NCBI RefSeq assembly: GCF_030867385.1
Contig: NZ_JAPFBJ010000003.1
Location: 62,001-126,000 of the forward strand
Reading direction: 5' to 3'
DNA length: 64,000 bases
From: Sphingobium sp. DEHP117
Lineage (GTDB): Bacteria; Pseudomonadota; Alphaproteobacteria; Sphingomonadales; Sphingomonadaceae
Within the stretch, counting starts at the first letter, position 1, and each line of letters starts with the position of its first letter. Of the stretch, positions 59,661 through 64,000 are shown one piece after another. Below the pieces are notes generated by a model. It was not told the DNA's origin, searched no databases, and worked only from the letters and a program-made list of their open reading frames with translations. A program made the translations under genes and the position numbers.

Positions 59661-60052
59661 TTCGTCATGCTGAACTTGTTTCAGCATCCATTTCGCGGCA
59701 GGCTCCGCGATGTGATCGAAAAGCAACCTTGCGTCTACATCCTCGCCAGTAAGCCATATGGAACGCTATACATCGGCGTCACATCCGATCTCGTTACGCG
59801 GCTGTATCAGCACCGCTCTCATGCGGTTCCGGGTTTTACCAACCGCTATTCGGTTCACCTGCTCGTTCGCTATGAGATGTTCGGTGCTATGGAAAGTGCA
59901 ATCCTGCGTGAGAAACAGCTGAAACGCTGGCACAGACAATGGAAAATCAATCTCATTGAGAGCGACAATCCGCATTGGGCCGACCTAGCGCCCTCGCTCG
60001 GGCTTGCGCCCTTGAGGCGCGATGGATGCTGAAACAAGTTCAGCATGACGAA
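59661..60052 (+). mobile_element. Palindrome-flanked GIY-YIG nuclease element (copy C)
   Basis: 392 bp bounded by 31-bp arms at 59661-59691 and 60022-60052, perfect inverted copies (31 of 31). Each arm is itself a palindrome with core CTGAACTTGTTTCAG. The 121-codon GIY-YIG gene begins inside the left arm (ATG 59667) and ends inside the right arm (TGA 60030-60032). The same arm occurs in gene-free pairs at 4375-4466 and 33547-33641. A target-site duplication is not obvious. It lies between rnhA and the M16 peptidase. Confidence 0.88.
59667..60032 (+). CDS. GIY-YIG domain nuclease inside a palindromic element
   Basis: 121 codons from ATG 59667. The domain runs about residues 20-105: GIY strand PCVYILASKPYG (Tyr24), YIG strand TLYIGVTSDLVTR (Tyr35, Gly37, Arg45), then QHRSHAVPGFTNRYSVHLLV and the helix with a candidate catalytic Glu76 (AMESAILREKQLKRW). 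It is a single-domain member of the COG2827/YhbQ-like group with no extra DNA-binding domain. Residues 1-9 (MLNLFQHPF) and the last few are encoded by the flanking palindromes; GTG 59711 (VIEKQPCVYI) is an alternative start giving a core protein without the arm-encoded residues. All key residues are present, so it may be active. The role is unknown; mobilising or processing the flanking palindromes is inference. Confidence 0.85.
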   Translation: MLNLFQHPFRGRLRDVIEKQPCVYILASKPYGTLYIGVTSDLVTRLYQHRSHAVPGFTNRYSVHLLVRYEMFGAMESAILREKQLKRWHRQWKINLIESDNPHWADLAPSLGLAPLRRDGC

Positions 60053-60166
60053 CTGGGCCCCCCCCATTCATCCCCGCTTCATCTCATCCCGCCAATTTGC
60101 GTTGCAGCGGCGCCGCGGGCGGCTATGCTCGTGCCCCATCACCATCACCGCACCCGAAAGCTGCTC

Positions 60167-63085
60167 ATGCCCCCTGCCCGTCCCGTCCGCCGCGCACTCC
60201 CCCTGCTCCTCGCCCTCGCACCGCTGCCCCTCGCCCCGCTCGCGCTCGCACCCGTCCCGGCCTTCGCGCAGGCATCGGCGGCGGATCTCGTCTCCAAAGT
60301 CGACATCCCCTATTCGCAGTTCACCCTCCCCAACGGCCTGCGCGTCATCGTCCATACCGATCGCAAGGCGCCGGTCGTCGCCGTCTCGATCTGGTATGAT
60401 GTCGGCTCCAAGCATGAGCCGAAGGGCAAGACGGGCTTTGCCCATCTGTTCGAGCATCTGATGTTCAACGGCTCGGAGCATGCGCCCGGCGACTATTTCG
60501 AGCCGATGCAACAGATCGGCGCGACAGACATGAACGGCAATACCTGGTTCGACCGCACGAACTATTTCCAGACGGTGCCGACCGGTGCGCTGGAAACCGC
60601 GCTGTTTCTGGAGAGCGACCGCATGGGCTATCTGCTCGGCGGGGTCGATCAGGCCAAGCTCGATAACCAGCGCGGCGTGGTGCAGAACGAAAAGCGGCAG
60701 GGTGACAATCAGCCCTATGGCCTCGTCGAATATGCGCAATTGGATGGCCTGCTGCCCGCCGATCATCCCTATGGCCACACGACCATCGGTTCGATGAAGG
60801 ATCTCGATGGCGCGACGCTCGACGATGTGCGGAGCTGGTTCGTGGGGCATTATGGCCCCAACAACGCCGTGCTGGTGCTGGCGGGCGATATCGACGCGAA
60901 GACTGCCAAGCGCCTCGTCACCAAATATTTCGGAGCGATCCCGCGCGGGCCGAAGGTCGCGCCGGTGAAGGTCGATATTCCCGCGCTGCCTGCCCGCAAG
61001 GATGTGACGCTGAAAGATCACGTCGCCACCACGCGGCTCTATCGCTGGTGGGCAGTGCCGGGCCTTAATGACCCGGAAGCGACCCCGCTCGCCATCGGCG
61101 CGCATGTGCTGGGCGGCCTTGCCTCCTCCCGGCTCGACAACCAGCTCGTGAAGGGCGAGCAGCTCGCGGTTTCCGTCACCGCGCAGGTTCAGCAGTTCGC
61201 ACAGCTCGGTATTTTCGAGGTGACGGCGGACGTCAAGCCCGGCGTCGACCCGGCCGTGCTCGCCAAACGGCTCGATGAAATCCTCGCCGACTATATCGCG
61301 AAAGGCCCCACCGCAGACGAGGTGCGCCGTGTGGCGATGAGCGACGTTTCCGCCCGCATCGGTTCCTTGGAGCAGGTGGGAGACAGCGGCGGCAAGGCTG
61401 CGGTGCTCGGCCAGGGCCTGCTCTATTCCAACGACCCCGGCCACTATAAGAAGGAACTGGCCGAAATCGCCGCCGCCACGCCGGAGCGGGTGCGTGCCGC
61501 CATGGGCAAGTGGCTCTCCCGCCCCGTCTTTGCGCTCTCGGTCGTGCCGGGTGAGCGGGATGCCTATGCCGAAGCGGGCAACGGCACCACCGCACCCGCC
61601 AGCGCCACCGCCGAAGCAGCGCCGGCGCCTACCACCGGCCCGGCGCCCACCAAGCCCTTCGCCAAGGATGTCGACCGCAGCCAGCTTCCCACCGTGGGCA
61701 GCTTCGCCAATGTCGATTTCCCGGCGGTCGAAACAACGACGCTCTCTAACGGCATCAAGGTCCACCTCGCGCGGCGCACCGGCCTGCCGACGCTCCGCCT
61801 CTCCGTCTCGTTCGATGCGGGCAAGGCGGCCGATCCCAAAACCGCGCAAGGTACGCAGGCGCTCACCCTCGCCATGCTCAAGGAGGGCACGGCCAGCCGC
61901 ACCAGCATCCAGATCGCCGAGGAGCAGGAGCGCCTGGGCGCGAACATCAGCGTCGGCGCGTCGCTCGACCGCACCACCGTCTCGCTCTATGCGCTCACCC
62001 CCAATCTCGCGCCCTCGCTCGATCTGCTGGCCGATGTCATCCTCCACCCCGCGTTCGACGCCAAGGAGCTGGAGCGCGTGCGCGCCGGGCTGCTCACCGC
62101 AATCGCGCAGGAGCGGACAGACCCTCGCAGCCTCGCGCGGCGCACCTTCTTCCCGGCGCTCTACGGGCCGGAGCATCCCTATGGCGTAGGCAGCAGCGGC
62201 ACCGGCGACCCCGCCGTAGTGGCGAGGCTGACCAGCCACGACCTCGCCGCCTTTCACCGCAAATGGCTGCGCGCGGATACGGCGGAAATCTTCGCCGTAG
62301 GGGACATTACGCTCGCAGATCTCACTGCCCAGCTCGAAAGCCGCTTCGGCCCCTGGCCGATGACGCGCGACCTGCCCGGCAAAAAGGACTTCAGCGCCGC
62401 GCCGCCCGCCGCCCGCCCGCGCATCATCTTGGTAGACCGCCCGCAATCGCCGCAGTCGATGATCTATGGCGGCATGATCCTGCCCGGCAAGGGTCGCGAC
62501 GACATCACCGACCTCGTCGCAGCCAACGACATATTGGGCGGCAATTTCCTCGCCCGCATCAACATGGACCTGCGCGAGAGCAAGGGCTGGTCCTATGGCG
62601 CCTATTCGGTGGTGGAGCGCAACGCCGAGAATATTGCCTATGTCGTCGTCGCGCCGGTGCAGGCGGACAAGACCGGAGAGAGCATCGCCGCCCTGCGCAC
62701 CAACATCACCGACTTCCTCGGCGGCAAGGGCATCACCTCGGCCGAGCTGGAGCGCACGGTGAACGGCTCGATCCGCGAGCTACCCGGCGGCTATGAGACA
62801 TCGGGCACAGTTCTCAGCCAGATGCAGCGGGACGCGCTGTTGGGGCGCCCCTTTGACTATGTCGAAAGCCTCGCCACGCGCTACAAGGCGCAGACCGCGC
62901 CCGCGCTCGATGCCGCCGCCCGCGCCGCCATCAATCCCGCCTCGCTTTTCTGGGTCGTGGTGGGTGACAAGGCCGTCGTAATGCCACAGCTTGCAAAGCT
63001 CGGCCTTCCGGTAGAGATTGCGCCTGGGCAACCAAACGACTCAGGCAGCGCGCCTGCGCCCGCCGCGCACGAAGAGAGGAAATAA
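60167..63085 (+). CDS. Exported M16 family zinc peptidase, two tandem M16 modules
   Basis: 972 residues from ATG 60167 (MPPARPVRRALPLLLALAPL). Signal peptide to about residue 34 (VPAFA). The first module has FTLPNGLRVIVHTDRKAPVV and the zinc motif HLFEH at 93-97 (HxxEH), with the downstream Glu in NEKRQGDNQPYG. The second module (about 520-960, TTLSNGIKVHLARRTGLPTL) has no HxxEH and is structural. A Pro/Ala/Thr linker joins them. Enzymes of this type degrade short peptides in the periplasm. Upstream in-frame codons reach back into the right arm of the GIY-YIG element (LKQVQHDE) and are not part of the protein. ATG 60125 is an alternative start. Confidence 0.93.
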   Translation: MPPARPVRRALPLLLALAPLPLAPLALAPVPAFAQASAADLVSKVDIPYSQFTLPNGLRVIVHTDRKAPVVAVSIWYDVGSKHEPKGKTGFAHLFEHLMFNGSEHAPGDYFEPMQQIGATDMNGNTWFDRTNYFQTVPTGALETALFLESDRMGYLLGGVDQAKLDNQRGVVQNEKRQGDNQPYGLVEYAQLDGLLPADHPYGHTTIGSMKDLDGATLDDVRSWFVGHYGPNNAVLVLAGDIDAKTAKRLVTKYFGAIPRGPKVAPVKVDIPALPARKDVTLKDHVATTRLYRWWAVPGLNDPEATPLAIGAHVLGGLASSRLDNQLVKGEQLAVSVTAQVQQFAQLGIFEVTADVKPGVDPAVLAKRLDEILADYIAKGPTADEVRRVAMSDVSARIGSLEQVGDSGGKAAVLGQGLLYSNDPGHYKKELAEIAAATPERVRAAMGKWLSRPVFALSVVPGERDAYAEAGNGTTAPASATAEAAPAPTTGPAPTKPFAKDVDRSQLPTVGSFANVDFPAVETTTLSNGIKVHLARRTGLPTLRLSVSFDAGKAADPKTAQGTQALTLAMLKEGTASRTSIQIAEEQERLGANISVGASLDRTTVSLYALTPNLAPSLDLLADVILHPAFDAKELERVRAGLLTAIAQERTDPRSLARRTFFPALYGPEHPYGVGSSGTGDPAVVARLTSHDLAAFHRKWLRADTAEIFAVGDITLADLTAQLESRFGPWPMTRDLPGKKDFSAAPPAARPRIILVDRPQSPQSMIYGGMILPGKGRDDITDLVAANDILGGNFLARINMDLRESKGWSYGAYSVVERNAENIAYVVVAPVQADKTGESIAALRTNITDFLGGKGITSAELERTVNGSIRELPGGYETSGTVLSQMQRDALLGRPFDYVESLATRYKAQTAPALDAAARAAINPASLFWVVVGDKAVVMPQLAKLGLPVEIAPGQPNDSGSAPAPAAHEERK

Positions 63086-63087
63086 GC

Positions 63088-63390
63088 ATGGCATCCGTCG
63101 ATGGCGCCTATGACTGCACCACCAAGACGCCGATGGGGGATCAGCCCAGCGTGTTCACCGTCATCAGCAACGGCGGCACCTTCCACGGCACCAATGCCGG
63201 GCCATTGGGCTCGCTCGATGTGAAGAACGGCACGGTCGATGGCAACATGCTCAAATGGACGATGGACATGATCATGCCCATGCCGATGACGCTGGAATGC
63301 GAAGCCGTGGTAGAGGGCGACCGCCTCACCGGCACCATTCAGGCAGGCGCATTCGGCGCGATGGCGATGACGGGGACGCGAAGAACCTAA
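63088..63390 (+). CDS. Small conserved-looking hypothetical protein
   Basis: 100 residues starting 2 nt after the peptidase stop, so cotranscribed with it. MASVDGAYDCTTKTPMGDQP is followed by TVISNGGTFHGTNAGPLGSL and VEGDRLTGTIQAGAFGAMAM. The alternating pattern suggests an all-beta fold, like a small lipocalin-like or carrier domain, with no signal peptide and no catalytic motif. I recognise similar short proteins next to flavin or CoA enzymes in sphingomonads but cannot assign a function. Confidence 0.75.
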   Translation: MASVDGAYDCTTKTPMGDQPSVFTVISNGGTFHGTNAGPLGSLDVKNGTVDGNMLKWTMDMIMPMPMTLECEAVVEGDRLTGTIQAGAFGAMAMTGTRRT

Positions 63391-63433
63391 CGTTGGCGGC
63401 GCGGGGCCGCTTTAGTCAGCCGGGGGGCTGGAT

Positions 63434-63961
63434 ATGAGTGATCAGGGGTTGGTGAAATATGACGGCGTCGCGCGGGCGCTGCACTGGGTCATGGCCTTGG
63501 CCATCATCATCGAACTGCGGTTGGGCCTTACCAGCGACGCATGGGAAGCCAATCCTTGGGCCCCCGGCGTTCACAAGTCCATCGGCCTCACAATATTGAT
63601 GCTCACGCTATTTCGCCTGGGTTGGCGGTTGAAGCACACGCCCCCTGCCCTACCCGCAGATACGCCGCACTGGCAGGCGGTCTCGGCGCGAGGGCTGCAT
63701 ATCCTCTTCTACGTCATGATGATCGGCGTGCCGCTGTCGGGATGGATTTTCACATCCGCCGGGCCATATCCGCTCAACTGGTTCGGCCTGTTCGACATCC
63801 CGAAGCTCGCCGTGGTCAAGGGCAGCCTGCTGGCGGAGGCCGCGCACGAGGGACACGAAATCATGGGCACATTATTTCTGCCGCTGCTCCTGCTTCATGT
63901 CGGGGCCGCGCTCTATCATCACTTTCGCCTTAAAGACAAAGTGTTGAAGCGCATGCTCTGA
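63434..63961 (+). CDS. Cytochrome b561 family membrane protein
   Basis: 175 residues, four membrane segments. The haem-ligand histidines fit ALHWVMALAIIIELRLGLTS, HKSIGLTILMLTLFRLGWRL, LHILFYVMMIGVPLSGWIFT and LFLPLLLLHVGAALYHHFRL. This is the bacterial YceJ/CybB group, di-haem proteins that move electrons from quinol, sometimes to superoxide. CCGGGGGGCTGG precedes ATG 63434. The last 39 nt of the window hold nothing recognisable. Confidence 0.9.
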   Translation: MSDQGLVKYDGVARALHWVMALAIIIELRLGLTSDAWEANPWAPGVHKSIGLTILMLTLFRLGWRLKHTPPALPADTPHWQAVSARGLHILFYVMMIGVPLSGWIFTSAGPYPLNWFGLFDIPKLAVVKGSLLAEAAHEGHEIMGTLFLPLLLLHVGAALYHHFRLKDKVLKRML

Positions 63962-64000
63962 CAAACCGATACCCGTCGGCAACTAATAACTCAGTAAACA

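Noticed and set aside
59975-60166. N-terminal extension of the M16 peptidase frame
   Set aside because: It reads through the right arm of the palindrome element (LKQVQHDE) and has no function; the signal peptide begins at 60167.

Overview
The window is high-GC chromosomal DNA from an alphaproteobacterium, most likely a member of the Sphingomonadaceae. Supporting points are the five-gene F1 ATP synthase operon, a complete gap-free dcw cluster with ftsQ-ftsA-ftsZ at its end, the tatABC-scpAB-nagZ-SPOR-argS block, the ispH-thrB-rnhA trio, the 84-residue epsilon subunit, and intergenic palindromes whose chance translations (MLNLFQHP, LKQVQHD) are familiar from sphingomonad genomes. No rRNA, tRNA, CRISPR array, prophage or classical insertion sequence was recognised.

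Layout. 1-423 (-) is the 5' end of leuC. 571-2148 is a secreted trypsin-like protease with two membrane segments. 2272-7405 is the F1 operon atpHAGDC, with a palindrome pair between atpA and atpG and an unrecognised 54-codon membrane ORF between atpD and atpC. 7478-15110 is a surface-glycan region with a GT-C-like membrane protein, GtrA, two family-2 glycosyltransferases and a second large membrane protein; it carries three palindromic repeats, two of them in frame inside a coding region. 15172-18601 holds a lone cpaF, an exported methyltransferase-like protein and a DMT transporter. 18611-24824 (-) is the glycine cleavage operon gcvT-gcvH-methyltransferase-gcvPA-gcvPB under a tandem glycine riboswitch. 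24821-27619 (-) is dgt and a TPR/SPOR protein.

27775-46558 (-) is the dcw cluster, transcribed mraZ-rsmH-ftsL-ftsI-murE-murF-mraY-murD-ftsW-murG-murC-murB-ddl-ftsQ-ftsA-ftsZ, mostly with stop/start overlaps. Four TGGGA-type boxes at exact 10-bp spacing lie upstream of mraZ. 46810-49352 (-) has two membrane proteins and cysK. 49586-56285 (-) is tatABC, scpAB, nagZ, a SPOR protein and argS. 56484-63961 has a lipoprotein, ispH-thrB-rnhA, a GIY-YIG nuclease gene, an M16 peptidase, a small hypothetical and a cytochrome b561.

The most notable observation is a set of four paired inverted palindromes. At 59661-60052 a complete GIY-YIG nuclease gene sits between two perfect 31-bp inverted copies of a REP-like palindrome, and its start and stop codons both lie inside the arms. 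At 53569-53770 an unrelated 31-bp palindrome, again perfectly inverted, encloses the C-terminal remnant of a different GIY-YIG gene. At 4375-4466 and 33547-33641 the first palindrome occurs as gene-free pairs of about 92-95 bp. The arrangement resembles REPIN/RAYT, with a GIY-YIG nuclease in place of the tyrosine transposase. That functional reading is inference. The second repeat family (8650-8934, 12235-12404, 56344-56485) has a constant core and terminal stems that differ in sequence but remain self-complementary.
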